DNA of 23,312 nucleotides from an uncultured Hungatella sp. (GTDB taxonomy: Bacteria; Bacillota; Clostridia; Lachnospirales; Lachnospiraceae). This document shows, piece after piece, positions 14,753-22,885 of the stretch (positions within the stretch are counted from its first letter, which is position 1; every line of letters starts with the position of its first letter). The DNA lies in NCBI GenBank assembly GCA_910588325.1, contig CAJUPP010000060.1:1-23312 (forward strand). The letters are read 5' to 3'. Both the position numbers and the translations under genes were made by a program. The notes beneath the pieces were generated by a model. It was not told the origin of the DNA, ran no database searches, and was given only the letters and a program-made list of their open reading frames with translations.

Positions 14753-15295
14753 ATGTATTCCTATGGTGGGATAAAACTTATTCTTAGGAAATTAGGATTA
14801 AAAACAACACTCTGCGGATATCGCTATATTGTATACGGGATGATGCTCCTACAGAAAAATCCATCATATCTGGACTTTATTACAAAAACACTTTATATTG
14901 ATATTGCTAAGAAATTTCAAACTTCTTCAGTATGTGTTGAACGTGCCATTAGAACAGCTGTCTCGACTATCTGGAAAACTAATAATCTTAAATTACTGTA
15001 TGAAATCAGTGGAAATGAATTTATAAGCCGTCCAACAAACAAGGAATTTTTTGGTCTCTTTTATCGCTATTTAAGCAAAGAAGAGGAGGAAGAAGTGGAC
15101 GCAGAAAAGTTTCTTGATGATAGGGATATGGATGTGTATTGCGATATGACATGTGATGAGTGTGGAAAGACATGTGAACAATTGAAGAAAATGTATCAGG
15201 AGATGATTGTGCTCAGTGTTGAGAACAGGAAGCTGAAGGAGCAGTTAAGCAGAATCATGAGTTATGATGCAAAAATTGAGAAGAAGGAGCCCTAA
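14753..15295 (+). CDS. Stand-alone Spo0A C-terminal domain protein with Cys cluster and coiled coil
   Basis: Residues about 5-107 align with the DNA-binding effector domain of Spo0A: LGLKTTLCGYRYI, FITKTLYIDIAKKFQT, the recognition-helix region VERAIRTAVSTIW (62-74) and PTNKEFF (94-100). The phosphoacceptor receiver domain that normally precedes it is completely absent; only four residues precede the domain. After an acidic linker comes C130-x3-C134-x2-C137-x3-C141, then a probable coiled coil (about 142-170). It is likely a soluble DNA-binding protein, possibly a dimer, that could recognise 0A boxes without phosphorylation. A pair of 0A boxes lies upstream. ATG 14753 is preceded by GGTGGG. 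The gene is visibly more AT-rich than its neighbours, consistent with acquisition. Target and function are unknown. Confidence 0.85.
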   Translation: MYSYGGIKLILRKLGLKTTLCGYRYIVYGMMLLQKNPSYLDFITKTLYIDIAKKFQTSSVCVERAIRTAVSTIWKTNNLKLLYEISGNEFISRPTNKEFFGLFYRYLSKEEEEEVDAEKFLDDRDMDVYCDMTCDECGKTCEQLKKMYQEMIVLSVENRKLKEQLSRIMSYDAKIEKKEP

Positions 15296-15361
15296 AATTT
15301 TTGTGGATTGTTGATGGGACCGTCATACCGCACAATCGAATATTCTGACTTTGTTATATAC

Positions 15362-15416
15362 AAAAAAATCCCTGAAAACCCAGAATTTACAAAATACCTG
15401 GTATTTTCAAGGGATT
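15362..15416 (-). terminator. Intrinsic terminator of tRNA-Ala
   Basis: On the minus strand AATCCCTTGAAAA (15416-15404) pairs with TTTTCAGGGATT (15378-15367) with one bulge, and continues into a run of T (complement of 15362-15368). Inner pairs CCAG/CTGG add stability. It lies 9 nt after the tRNA. Confidence 0.75.
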
Positions 15417-15424
15417 CTCTTTCG

Positions 15425-15497
15425 TGGAGCATATGGGATTCGAACCCACGACCTTTTGAATGCCATTCAAACGCGCTCCCAACTGCGCTAATGCCCC
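15425..15497 (-). tRNA. tRNA-Ala (anticodon GGC)
   Basis: The 73 nt on the minus strand fold as a full cloverleaf: acceptor GGGGCAT/ATGCTCC with discriminator A, D-stem GCGC/GCGC, anticodon stem TTTGA/TCAAA with 7-nt loop ATGGCAT (anticodon GGC), and T-arm GTGGG-TTCGAAT-CCCAT. The G3-U70 pair, the alanine identity element, is present. CCA is not encoded. It is transcribed alone towards the Spo0A-like gene. Confidence 0.95.
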
Positions 15498-15547
15498 ATC
15501 CCATCTGCTGTCTCATCCAATAGAAACCGCAGATTTATTTCTATAAC

Positions 15548-15576
15548 AGATTATCACAAAATTTCGATTTTGTACA
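15548..15576 (-). promoter_or_regulatory. Candidate promoter for tRNA-Ala
   Basis: On the minus strand TGTACA (15576-15571) and TAATCT (15553-15548) are 17 nt apart with a TG extension before the -10. The spacer contains a 7-bp inverted repeat (ACAAAAT 15556-15562 with ATTTTGT 15567-15573). The match to consensus is modest. Confidence 0.4.
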
Positions 15577-15644
15577 GTAGAATTTAAAAAAAAGTAAATT
15601 TTTCTTTTTATCAGCCGCCTTCCTGACACTCCAGCCGTATATCC

Positions 15645-16583
15645 CTATGGAAGCACATACCCATACGCCTCCAGCACCTTCAGAGGGAATTCCATTCTCA
15701 CAGTTTTCAACGGATCCACCACCTGGCATACTGCCATATTGGAAAGCAGAGACATCAGCATTCCTGCCTCCAGATCGTCCTTCTTTGCAGCCGCCTTTAC
15801 AAATTCTTTCATGGCTTTCGCCGCCATCTCTCCGGCTTCATCCAGGGTCCCTGCAGACTGAATTGTCATCACATCTCCCCGGCAGTTTAAAAAAGGTGTT
15901 GGTATTCTGACTCCCTTTAACCCGCTTTCCTTCAGCACACTGACCCTTACCGTAACATTTCCGCCTGTCTCCAGGCCGCAGATCAGTACCTCACCGTCTC
16001 CCATGAGAGCATGCAAGTCTCCCATGGAAAGCAGTGCGCCCTCTACATTTACCGGAAGATATAAAGTAGTGCCCGTTACAATCTTCCGGCAGTCCATATT
16101 TCCTCCATGGCTGTTCGGTGTATCCGTTGTAATCCCATCCCCCGCCGGAGCCGTTCCGATCACTCCGATCATAGGGTCCAGTTGCAGTTTCAATGTGTCG
16201 TCAAACCAAACTTCCGCCGGTTTTCCATCTTTAAGCTCCCGATTTTCCAATTGAAAAATCCTGGCAGTGCGCTCCGAAAAATCTTCATGAAATACACCGC
16301 AGCTTGCAGAGGACCTCATAACTCCCCAGTTCCTTACCTGAATATCCAGAATCTCCACCTTCAGCACATCGCCAGGCAGAGCATCTTTTACATAGAGAGG
16401 CCCTGTTGCAGGATTTTCAATGGGATTATCCTTATCTCCCAAAGGTCTTTCCTCACTGACCACCGCGTCATCATAGCAGTCCCTTGTCTCAAACACAACG
16501 GTCTCTCCGCTTTCACAAACTGCCGCAGCCTTTATACCTTTATCCAAAATTCCTGATACATTCTCTTTCCCTATGAATATCAT
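15645..16583 (-). CDS. Acetamidase/formamidase family protein
   Basis: A 312-residue protein of the FmdA/AmdA family, hydrolases that release ammonia from formamide, acetamide or related small amides. Family features include VFETRDCYDDAV near the N-terminus, NPATGPLYVKDALPGDVLKVEI, the PMIGVIGTAP segment, and NSHGGNMDCR, a His/Asp metal-site motif, followed by YLPVNVEGALLSMGDLHALMGDGE. It is soluble. The frame is open 35 codons further upstream, but ATG 16583 fits the family N-terminus (MIFIGKEN) and has AAGGAGG upstream. Its ATG overlaps the stop of the preceding membrane-protein gene as ATGA, indicating translational coupling. It is the last gene of the minus-strand run that begins with argC; whether the amide is an arginine-related metabolite is not known. 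Confidence 0.88.
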   Translation of the reverse strand: MIFIGKENVSGILDKGIKAAAVCESGETVVFETRDCYDDAVVSEERPLGDKDNPIENPATGPLYVKDALPGDVLKVEILDIQVRNWGVMRSSASCGVFHEDFSERTARIFQLENRELKDGKPAEVWFDDTLKLQLDPMIGVIGTAPAGDGITTDTPNSHGGNMDCRKIVTGTTLYLPVNVEGALLSMGDLHALMGDGEVLICGLETGGNVTVRVSVLKESGLKGVRIPTPFLNCRGDVMTIQSAGTLDEAGEMAAKAMKEFVKAAAKKDDLEAGMLMSLLSNMAVCQVVDPLKTVRMEFPLKVLEAYGYVLP

Positions 16584-17881
16584 CTCCCATCCCCCTCCTT
16601 GTAACGGAGAATAGAACCAATGAGAGAAAAGCTGGACCAGATAGACAGACCGTATCCGATAACCAGATTCACCCAGAATCCTCTCCACATATCATATTCT
16701 GTCATCAAACCGACAAAATTCATAACCACAAACCGAATCGTGTCGAAGCTGGCTTCAAACTGAAAATATGCCTTGCAGATAGATATCACAAAATCCAGCA
16801 CATTGGCTCCAAACACCATAAATGCAGCCACAAACAAACTGATAATAGCCCCTTTCTTATCCAGCTTCCCGGATAATTTCTGATATCCCAAAAGGGCAAA
16901 CTTCAACATGAGAAATCCGGCGATTCCGGCAATAAAGCCTACCATACTGATAACCAGCCATAAAGCCACTCCAACCAGAGAGCCTCCGACAGCACCGATG
17001 ATCCCCAGGAAAACATTACTCCGTTTCTCTTCTTTCGGCTCCTGAATCATTTTTTTCAACTCATCTTCCTGTGTCTCAGGCGGATTTCTGTCTATCACAT
17101 CCTGCAGATCCGGCATACCCTGTGTAACCGGAGACGGGGCATCACTGGAATATGTACTCATCTGGCTCAAAAGAGTCTTTTCTTTTTCCTCCGCCAGAAC
17201 AGCCGCTTTATGTCCTCTGATATTCAAAACCAGCAAAAGCACGCTGATTGCCAAAAAAGAAAATCCCAATCCTAAAAATACATATCCTGTAGAGTAGTCC
17301 CCATGGCCTACAGGCTTTTCGGTGGTATCCAAAAATGTCATACCCAGATAATCTTTAAAATTATCTTCATTCAGAAACTCCTCGTCATACAATTCATTCA
17401 TATACTCTATGGCAAAATCCCGAATATCATCCTCAATCAGAGTTGCCACGCCGCGGATACGAACCGGCTCTGGCATCTCCACCGTCTCATCGCCAAACAG
17501 ATAGTCCACCAGCGCCTGATGCTCTGGCGTCAGCTCTCCCTTCATCTTTACAATGACGGAATGTCCCTGTTCATCAAATGCAAAATAGTAATGATACGTC
17601 TCCTTAAAATCTACCGCAAAATCATAAGTAAGCCCTACCACATCTATGGTTTTATAGGAAGCCTGGATAGCACTTCCTGTCTCCCACGGATCGAAAGACG
17701 TCTCTCTTGCCTGACTTTTCCGAGCTTCCACCCCTGCATCTATAGAAAAAAACATTCCTGTGACTGTGAGAATCGCTCCAAAAATCAATAGTATTGCTCC
17801 TAAGACAATTCCTGTAACCGCATTTTTCTTCTTCTGTTTGGTCGTAATCTGTTTCTTCTGTCCATTTATCCCCTGGTTCAT
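16580..17881 (-). CDS. Multi-pass membrane protein of unknown function
   Basis: I do not recognise a family in this 433-residue protein. A basic N-terminus (KKQITTKQKKKN) precedes a first membrane helix at about 21-45. Residues about 50-197 form a polar, acidic domain, probably extracytoplasmic. A second helix lies at about 198-221. A charged cytoplasmic-type linker follows (about 222-288) with acidic and proline-rich stretches. Four more hydrophobic segments lie between 290 and 424, the first two glycine-rich (GIIGAVGGSLVGVALW, VGFIAGIAGFLM). ATG 17881 has AGGAG close upstream. It starts 50 nt after argD without an intervening terminator and overlaps the amidase by 4 nt. Pairing with an amidase might suggest export, import or sensing of the amide, which is speculation. 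Confidence 0.8.
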   Translation of the reverse strand: MNQGINGQKKQITTKQKKKNAVTGIVLGAILLIFGAILTVTGMFFSIDAGVEARKSQARETSFDPWETGSAIQASYKTIDVVGLTYDFAVDFKETYHYYFAFDEQGHSVIVKMKGELTPEHQALVDYLFGDETVEMPEPVRIRGVATLIEDDIRDFAIEYMNELYDEEFLNEDNFKDYLGMTFLDTTEKPVGHGDYSTGYVFLGLGFSFLAISVLLLVLNIRGHKAAVLAEEKEKTLLSQMSTYSSDAPSPVTQGMPDLQDVIDRNPPETQEDELKKMIQEPKEEKRSNVFLGIIGAVGGSLVGVALWLVISMVGFIAGIAGFLMLKFALLGYQKLSGKLDKKGAIISLFVAAFMVFGANVLDFVISICKAYFQFEASFDTIRFVVMNFVGLMTEYDMWRGFWVNLVIGYGLSIWSSFSLIGSILRYKEGDGR

Positions 17882-17931
17882 AATTCTCCTGCCTTATATC
17901 TTCAATATCTCCCCGGAATCTCTTCATCCAT

Positions 17932-19119
17932 CTACAAAGATTTCTTCAGTTTTTCCACCATCATATCCACATCCTCTTTGGAAATTACAAGTGGCGGCAC
18001 AAACCGAATCACATTGCTTCCGGCACTGATAAGCACCAGCCGATTTTCCAAAAGCGCTTTCTTCACAATCTCCCCTGCGGGCCTGTTAAATTCCACACCC
18101 TGGATAAGTCCCATTCCGCGATGGTCTACAGCACAATCATGGTCTTTCACAAACTGCTCCAGCTTCTCCCACAGATAACCGCCGATTTCCTTCACATGCT
18201 CTGTAATCTGCCTCTTCTCAAACAGCTCCAGCACCTTGTCCGCAGCAGCGCACACAAAGGGATTGCCGCCGTAAGTGGTACCGTGGTCCCCCGGCTGCAT
18301 AGCCGTAGCAGCTTTCCCGCAGGCCAAAAATGCACCGATGGGCACACCATTTCCAAGAGCCTTAGCCACAGTCATCACATCCGGCTTCACCCCGTATTTC
18401 TGCCATGCAAACATATAGCCGCTTCTTCCCATGCCGCATTGAATCTCGTCCAACATCAGCAGCATCCCATGCTCATCACACAGTTTCCGTACCCCCGTTA
18501 AAAACTCTTCCGTAGCCGGATAGATGCCGCCCTCGCCCTGAATCGTCTCCATAAGAATGGCACATGTATGTTCATTCACCAGTTCCTTCACACTGTCCAA
18601 ATCATTAAAACTGGCAAAACGGATTCCCGGAAGCAGCGGTGCAAAGGGCTCCTGATAATGGTCATTGCCCGTCACAGACAGAGCCCCCAGGCTTCTCCCG
18701 TGGAAGGAATGTTTCATGGCGATAATCTCATGTCCTCCATGCCCGTCCCGATTAAACGCATACCTCTTGGCAATCTTTAATGCTCCCTCAATGGCCTCGG
18801 TTCCGCTGTTGGTAAAAAACACCTTTTCCATCTCCGCAGCCTTTAACAGCTTCTGCCCTGCATCCACTGCCGGCTGATTGTAAAACAGGTTCGATGTATG
18901 CAGCAGTTTCCCGGCCTGCTTTGTCAATGCCTGCGTATATTCCGGATCATTGTATCCCAGTCCGGCTACGGCAATTCCCGCACCGAAATCCAGATACTCT
19001 TTTCCTTCCGAATCGTACAGATGCACCCCGTTTCCATGATCAAAGACCACAGGGAACCGGTTGTATGTCTTATATAAAACCTGCTCTGCATTTTCGATTG
19101 TCTCTAATTTATTCTGCAT
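17932..19119 (-). CDS. argD: Acetylornithine aminotransferase
   Basis: ArgD converts N-acetylglutamate semialdehyde and glutamate to N-acetylornithine and 2-oxoglutarate, using pyridoxal phosphate. The 395-residue length is typical of class III aminotransferases. Visible features are the substrate/cofactor region FFTNSGTEAIEGALKIAK (101-118), HSFHGRSLGALSVTG, the cofactor Asp in LMLDEIQCGMGRSG (D224) and the Schiff-base lysine in VMTVAKALGNG (K253), with the downstream DHGTTYGGNPFVCAAA. ATG 19119 has AAGGAGGAG upstream and lies within the last 11 nt of argB, so the two are translationally linked. No terminator is seen before the membrane-protein gene downstream. Confidence 0.95.
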   Translation of the reverse strand: MQNKLETIENAEQVLYKTYNRFPVVFDHGNGVHLYDSEGKEYLDFGAGIAVAGLGYNDPEYTQALTKQAGKLLHTSNLFYNQPAVDAGQKLLKAAEMEKVFFTNSGTEAIEGALKIAKRYAFNRDGHGGHEIIAMKHSFHGRSLGALSVTGNDHYQEPFAPLLPGIRFASFNDLDSVKELVNEHTCAILMETIQGEGGIYPATEEFLTGVRKLCDEHGMLLMLDEIQCGMGRSGYMFAWQKYGVKPDVMTVAKALGNGVPIGAFLACGKAATAMQPGDHGTTYGGNPFVCAAADKVLELFEKRQITEHVKEIGGYLWEKLEQFVKDHDCAVDHRGMGLIQGVEFNRPAGEIVKKALLENRLVLISAGSNVIRFVPPLVISKEDVDMMVEKLKKSL

Positions 19120-20005
19120 GATAATAATGCTCCTCCTTTCTGTTCAAAATAGCCGTTCCGATTCCTTTGTTGGTAAAGATTTCCAAAAGGAGGCAGTGGG
19201 GAATCCGTCCGTCCAGAATATGCACTCTGGAAACCCCGTCACGGATGGCATCGATGCAGTTTTGCAGTTTCGGCAGCATCCCTCCTCCCAGGGAACCGCT
19301 GTCCACGAATTCCTGTGCGGCATCCACTTCCATCTCCGAAATCAGGGAAGACTTATCCTCAAAGTCGCGGTACAATCCCTCCACATCTGTAAGGAATGCC
19401 AGCTTCTCCGCCTTTACCGCCCTGGCAATGGCGCAGGCCGCGTCGTCCGCATTGATATTGTATGTAAAGTAATTATCGTCAAATCCAACAGGACATATAA
19501 TAGGTAGAAAATCCTTTTCCAGCAAATCATATATCACCTTTGGATTCACTTGTGTAATCTCGCCTACGAATCCGATGTCCTCACCTTTGGAATACTTTTT
19601 CTCACATTTTAACATCGTACCGTCTTTTCCGCTGATGCCGACTGCTTTCACCCCCAGCTCATTGACAAGCTGTACCAGGCTTTTATTGACCCTGCCCAGA
19701 ACCATCTCAACAATCTCCATGGTAGGTTCATCGGTTACACGAAGTCCGTTTACAAAATGAGGATCCATTCCGACCTTGCCTACCCATTTGCTGATTTCCT
19801 TGCCGCCGCCGTGGACAATGATTGGTTTAAATCCAACCAGCTTTAAAAGAACCACATCCTGAATCACATGACGTTTCAGACTCTCATCCACCATGGCGCT
19901 GCCGCCGTATTTTACTACAATAATCTTCCGGTTGAATCTCTGAATATAGGGCAAAGCCTCAATGAGGACTTCTGCCTTCTGCATGATACTATGGTCTAAT
20001 TCCAT
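19109..20005 (-). CDS. argB: Acetylglutamate kinase
   Basis: ArgB phosphorylates N-acetylglutamate with ATP, the second step of the acetylated ornithine pathway. The 298-residue protein has the amino-acid-kinase features VVKYGGSAM (lysine 32), IIVHGGGKEIS, LRVTDEPTMEIVEMVLGRVNK and the C-terminal LGGGMLPKLQNCIDAI. About 25 residues precede the first strand (MELDHSIMQKAEVLIEALPY), corresponding to the N-terminal helix found in hexameric, arginine-inhibited kinases; feedback inhibition by arginine is therefore likely, as expected when argJ makes the pathway cyclic. ATG 20005 has GGAGG upstream. It lies 42 nt after argJ and overlaps argD by 11 nt. Confidence 0.96.
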   Translation of the reverse strand: MELDHSIMQKAEVLIEALPYIQRFNRKIIVVKYGGSAMVDESLKRHVIQDVVLLKLVGFKPIIVHGGGKEISKWVGKVGMDPHFVNGLRVTDEPTMEIVEMVLGRVNKSLVQLVNELGVKAVGISGKDGTMLKCEKKYSKGEDIGFVGEITQVNPKVIYDLLEKDFLPIICPVGFDDNYFTYNINADDAACAIARAVKAEKLAFLTDVEGLYRDFEDKSSLISEMEVDAAQEFVDSGSLGGGMLPKLQNCIDAIRDGVSRVHILDGRIPHCLLLEIFTNKGIGTAILNRKEEHYYHAE

Positions 20006-20047
20006 GTTTATATGCCTCCATAATTTTAATTATACATAAAGGTCCGC

Positions 20048-21271
20048 TTAAGAACGGTAGTCCGCATTAATCTTCACATAATCGAATGTCAAATCACAGC
20101 CCCAGGCCGTGGCCGTGACGTCTCCCATCTTAATGTCCGCAATGGCTGTTACTTCCGGTTGGGATAAAATCTTTGTGGCTTCCTCTTCACTATAATCTGC
20201 CGCCACCCCATTTTCAATAATCTGTATCCTGCCTGCGGCACTTTCAAAGAATAAATCCACCTTTTCCGGATCAAACTGAGCTCCGGAATATCCCATGGCG
20301 CATAAAATTCTTCCCCAGTTGGCATCATGCCCGAAAATAGCTGCTTTTGTCAGATTAGAAGTAATTACAGACTTTGAAAGGGTCACTGCCTGTTCCTTTG
20401 TGGCCGCTCCAACTACTTTCACCTCAAACAGTGCCGTACAGCCCTCTCCATCCCCTGCAATCTTCTTTGCCAGTGTCTCATTTACCACATGAAGTGCCTC
20501 TTTAAATGTCTGATAATCCTTATTTTTTTCTGTAATCTCCGGATTGCCGGCCATACCGTTAGCCATCAAAATCACCGTATCATTGGTAGAAGTATCCCCG
20601 TCTACGGAAACCATGTTGTACGTGTCCTTCACGTCCTCGCTTAAAGCCTGCTGCAGCATCTTCTTGGAAATCGCCGCATCGGTGGTTACGAATCCCAGCA
20701 TCGTACACATATTGGGGTGTATCATACCGGACCCCTTGCACATTCCTCCAATGGTAACGGTCTTTCCGCCAACCTCAATCTGAACAGCCACTTCCTTCTT
20801 CTGTGTGTCCGTAGTCATAATTGCCTTCGCCGATTTGGTACCGCTTTCCAGACTTCCATCCAGAGCCGGTGCCATCATTTTTACACCGGCCACAATCCTG
20901 TCTATAGGAAGCTGCATCCCAATCACACCTGTGGAGGCAACTAAAACTCCATCTGCCGGAATTCCCAGAATCTTTGCCGTTGCATCCGCTGTAGCCTTGC
21001 AGTACCCATATCCCTCTTCTCCGGTACACGCATTGGCAATCCCGGCATTAATTACCACAGCCTGGGCGCTGTCAGAGTGATATACAACCTGCTGATCCCA
21101 TTTCACCGGTGCCGCCTTCACGATATTGGTGGTAAATGTTCCCGCAGCCACACATGGCTTTTGGCTGTAAATCATAGCCATATCCATTCTGTCCTTATAT
21201 TTAATGCCAGCCGCTGTAGCTGCTGACAAAAAACCCTTTGCCGCAGTTACTCCTCCGTCTATAATCTTCAT
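20048..21271 (-). CDS. argJ: Bifunctional ornithine acetyltransferase / N-acetylglutamate synthase
   Basis: ArgJ moves the acetyl group from N-acetylornithine to glutamate, recycling acetate within the pathway, and in bifunctional forms can also use acetyl-CoA. The 407-residue length fits. The N-terminus has the usual ANIVKAAPVKWDQ-type segment (TTNIVKAAPVKW) and QAVVINAGIANACTG, and the C-terminus ends in YVKINADYRS. The protein is cut autocatalytically before a conserved Thr: here KGSGMIHPNMCTML places the nucleophile at Thr190. The residue before it is Cys rather than the usual Ala. ATG 21271 has AGGAGGAG upstream; it follows the GNAT gene by only 9 nt. Bifunctionality cannot be told from monofunctionality by sequence reading alone. 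Confidence 0.95.
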   Translation of the reverse strand: MKIIDGGVTAAKGFLSAATAAGIKYKDRMDMAMIYSQKPCVAAGTFTTNIVKAAPVKWDQQVVYHSDSAQAVVINAGIANACTGEEGYGYCKATADATAKILGIPADGVLVASTGVIGMQLPIDRIVAGVKMMAPALDGSLESGTKSAKAIMTTDTQKKEVAVQIEVGGKTVTIGGMCKGSGMIHPNMCTMLGFVTTDAAISKKMLQQALSEDVKDTYNMVSVDGDTSTNDTVILMANGMAGNPEITEKNKDYQTFKEALHVVNETLAKKIAGDGEGCTALFEVKVVGAATKEQAVTLSKSVITSNLTKAAIFGHDANWGRILCAMGYSGAQFDPEKVDLFFESAAGRIQIIENGVAADYSEEEATKILSQPEVTAIADIKMGDVTATAWGCDLTFDYVKINADYRS

Positions 21272-21280
21272 AATCTCCTC

Positions 21281-21745
21281 CTACTTCACAAAATTAGTTA
21301 TATTTTGATCATTTAGTATAAGCTCATAATAGTTCACGTCCTCCCGGCCAGTCCATCCAAGACTCTGCCAGAATGCATTTCCAACCTCATTCTCTTTAAA
21401 AGCAATCAGTGTCACCTTACTGACGCCTTCCTCAATCAGCGCTCTCATGGCAAAACGCACCATACGATATCCGACGCCATGTTTCCGATAATCTCTGGCA
21501 ACACAAACATGATAGAAGCACCCTGTTCGCCCGTCATGTCCGCACATAATTGAGCCTACAATCCGCCCGTTTTGCTCTGCCACCACGCTGGTGGTGGGAT
21601 TCCGTCTCAAAAAACGCTCCACGCCTTCTCTGGAGTCATCAATCGAACGAATTCCAAACCCCTTAATGCTTAGCCACAGCTTATAAACCTTATTGTAATC
21701 CTCCGGTGTCATCACACGGATATTGATGCTCATCGTTCCTGCCAT
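21281..21745 (-). CDS. GNAT-family N-acetyltransferase within the arginine cluster
   Basis: This 154-residue protein has the GNAT fold order: N-terminal INIRVMTPEDYNKVYKLW, central VVAEQNGRIVGSIMCG strand pair, the acetyl-CoA loop VARDYRKHGVGYRMV and the C-terminal NAFWQSLGWTGRED. The acceptor is unknown. Its place between argC and argJ, 9 nt before argJ, suggests a role in the pathway, most plausibly priming it by making N-acetylglutamate. That is inference from context. The frame can start at TTG 21751, ATG 21745 or ATG 21733; AGGAG lies 4, 10 and 22 nt before these. I chose ATG 21745, with the TTG as an alternative. Confidence 0.85.
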   Translation of the reverse strand: MAGTMSINIRVMTPEDYNKVYKLWLSIKGFGIRSIDDSREGVERFLRRNPTTSVVAEQNGRIVGSIMCGHDGRTGCFYHVCVARDYRKHGVGYRMVRFAMRALIEEGVSKVTLIAFKENEVGNAFWQSLGWTGREDVNYYELILNDQNITNFVK

Positions 21746-21844
21746 AATCAAAATGCTCCTGTTTCCTTTTTTTCAGCGGACAGCTACAACATGACAATTT
21801 CCTTACGCAGATGTCCGGCTTTGACAGATAAAGCAGCCATCCTA

Positions 21845-22885
21845 TCACGGAAACAAAGGAATCTGTCTAAGCCCCGTATTCTCTGGCAGTCCAAACAGCA
21901 GATTCATATTCTGAACTGCCTGTCCTGCTGCCCCCTTCACCACATTATCCATAGCTCCCATCATAATCACCCGTTTTGTTCTGGGATCAATCTTAAAATT
22001 CACATCCACAAAATTGCTGCCTTCCACCCATCTGGTCTGAGGACACACATCCCTGTCCAGCACTCTTACAAACTGCTCATCCCCATAATACCTGTCATAC
22101 ACCGACTTCACCTCTTCATAGGAGACATTCCCAGTGAGAGATGCATAGGCAGTAATCAGAATGCCCCGATTCATCGGAATCAAATGGGGAGTAAAATTAA
22201 GCACCACCTTTTTCCCAGCCCCATAGGACAGCTGTTCCTCAATCTCCGGCGTATGGCGGTGGGATGCCACTCCGTACGCCTTACAGCTCTCATTTACCTC
22301 ACAGTACAGATTGTCCACCTTAGCTCCTCTGCCTGCTCCCGATACTCCGGACTTTGCATCGATAATCAACGTATCCATATCAATCAGTCCCTCTTTAGCC
22401 AACGGATAAACCGCCAATGTAGAACAGGTCGGATAACATCCCGGATTTGCAATCAGCCGTGCCCCTTTAATCTTCTCCCTGTTAATCTCTGGCAGTCCAT
22501 AGACCGCTTCCTCAATAAACTGCGGCGACGGATGCTTAATCTTATACCATTCCTCATAAACCGCCACATCCTTAATCCGGAAATCTGCACTTAAGTCAAT
22601 CACCTTCGTTTTTGCCAGAATCTCGTCATTAATTAAAGAAGCACACAGTCCCTGAGGTGTGGCCGTAAAAATCACATCCGCTTTCTCTGCCAGTTCTTTC
22701 ATATTATCATCCATACATCTGTCATCCACAATCTGAAACATATTCTGATAAATGGATGCATATTTCTGCTCCACATAACTCTTCGAACCATACCATTTAA
22801 TCTCCACATCATCCCTCTGAAGCAGAAGCCTTGCCAGCTCGCCGCCTGCATATCCTGTGGAGCCGATAATTCCCGCTTTAATCAT
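21845..22885 (-). CDS. argC: N-acetyl-gamma-glutamyl-phosphate reductase
   Basis: ArgC reduces N-acetylglutamyl phosphate to the semialdehyde with NADPH. The 346-residue protein begins with the nucleotide-binding GIIGSTGYAGGELARLL, has FTATPQGLCASLI, the catalytic cysteine in LIANPGCYPTCS (Cys150), SGVSGAGRG and the late His motif ASHRHTPEIEEQL, all standard for the family. ATG 22885 has AGGGAG upstream. It is the first gene of the minus-strand cluster; a 99-nt gap to the GNAT gene contains no convincing terminator. A TTGCAT/TATAAT promoter about 180 nt upstream serves it, diverging from argG. Confidence 0.96.
   Translation of the reverse strand: MIKAGIIGSTGYAGGELARLLLQRDDVEIKWYGSKSYVEQKYASIYQNMFQIVDDRCMDDNMKELAEKADVIFTATPQGLCASLINDEILAKTKVIDLSADFRIKDVAVYEEWYKIKHPSPQFIEEAVYGLPEINREKIKGARLIANPGCYPTCSTLAVYPLAKEGLIDMDTLIIDAKSGVSGAGRGAKVDNLYCEVNESCKAYGVASHRHTPEIEEQLSYGAGKKVVLNFTPHLIPMNRGILITAYASLTGNVSYEEVKSVYDRYYGDEQFVRVLDRDVCPQTRWVEGSNFVDVNFKIDPRTKRVIMMGAMDNVVKGAAGQAVQNMNLLFGLPENTGLRQIPLFP

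Noticed and set aside
15308..15523. 71-codon plus-strand frame
   Set aside because: It lies over the antisense of tRNA-Ala and its terminator and has no ribosome binding site.
16584..16688. 35-codon N-terminal extension of the amidase
   Set aside because: It lies inside the membrane-protein gene, has no family similarity, and ATG 16583 has AAGGAGG and an ATGA overlap.
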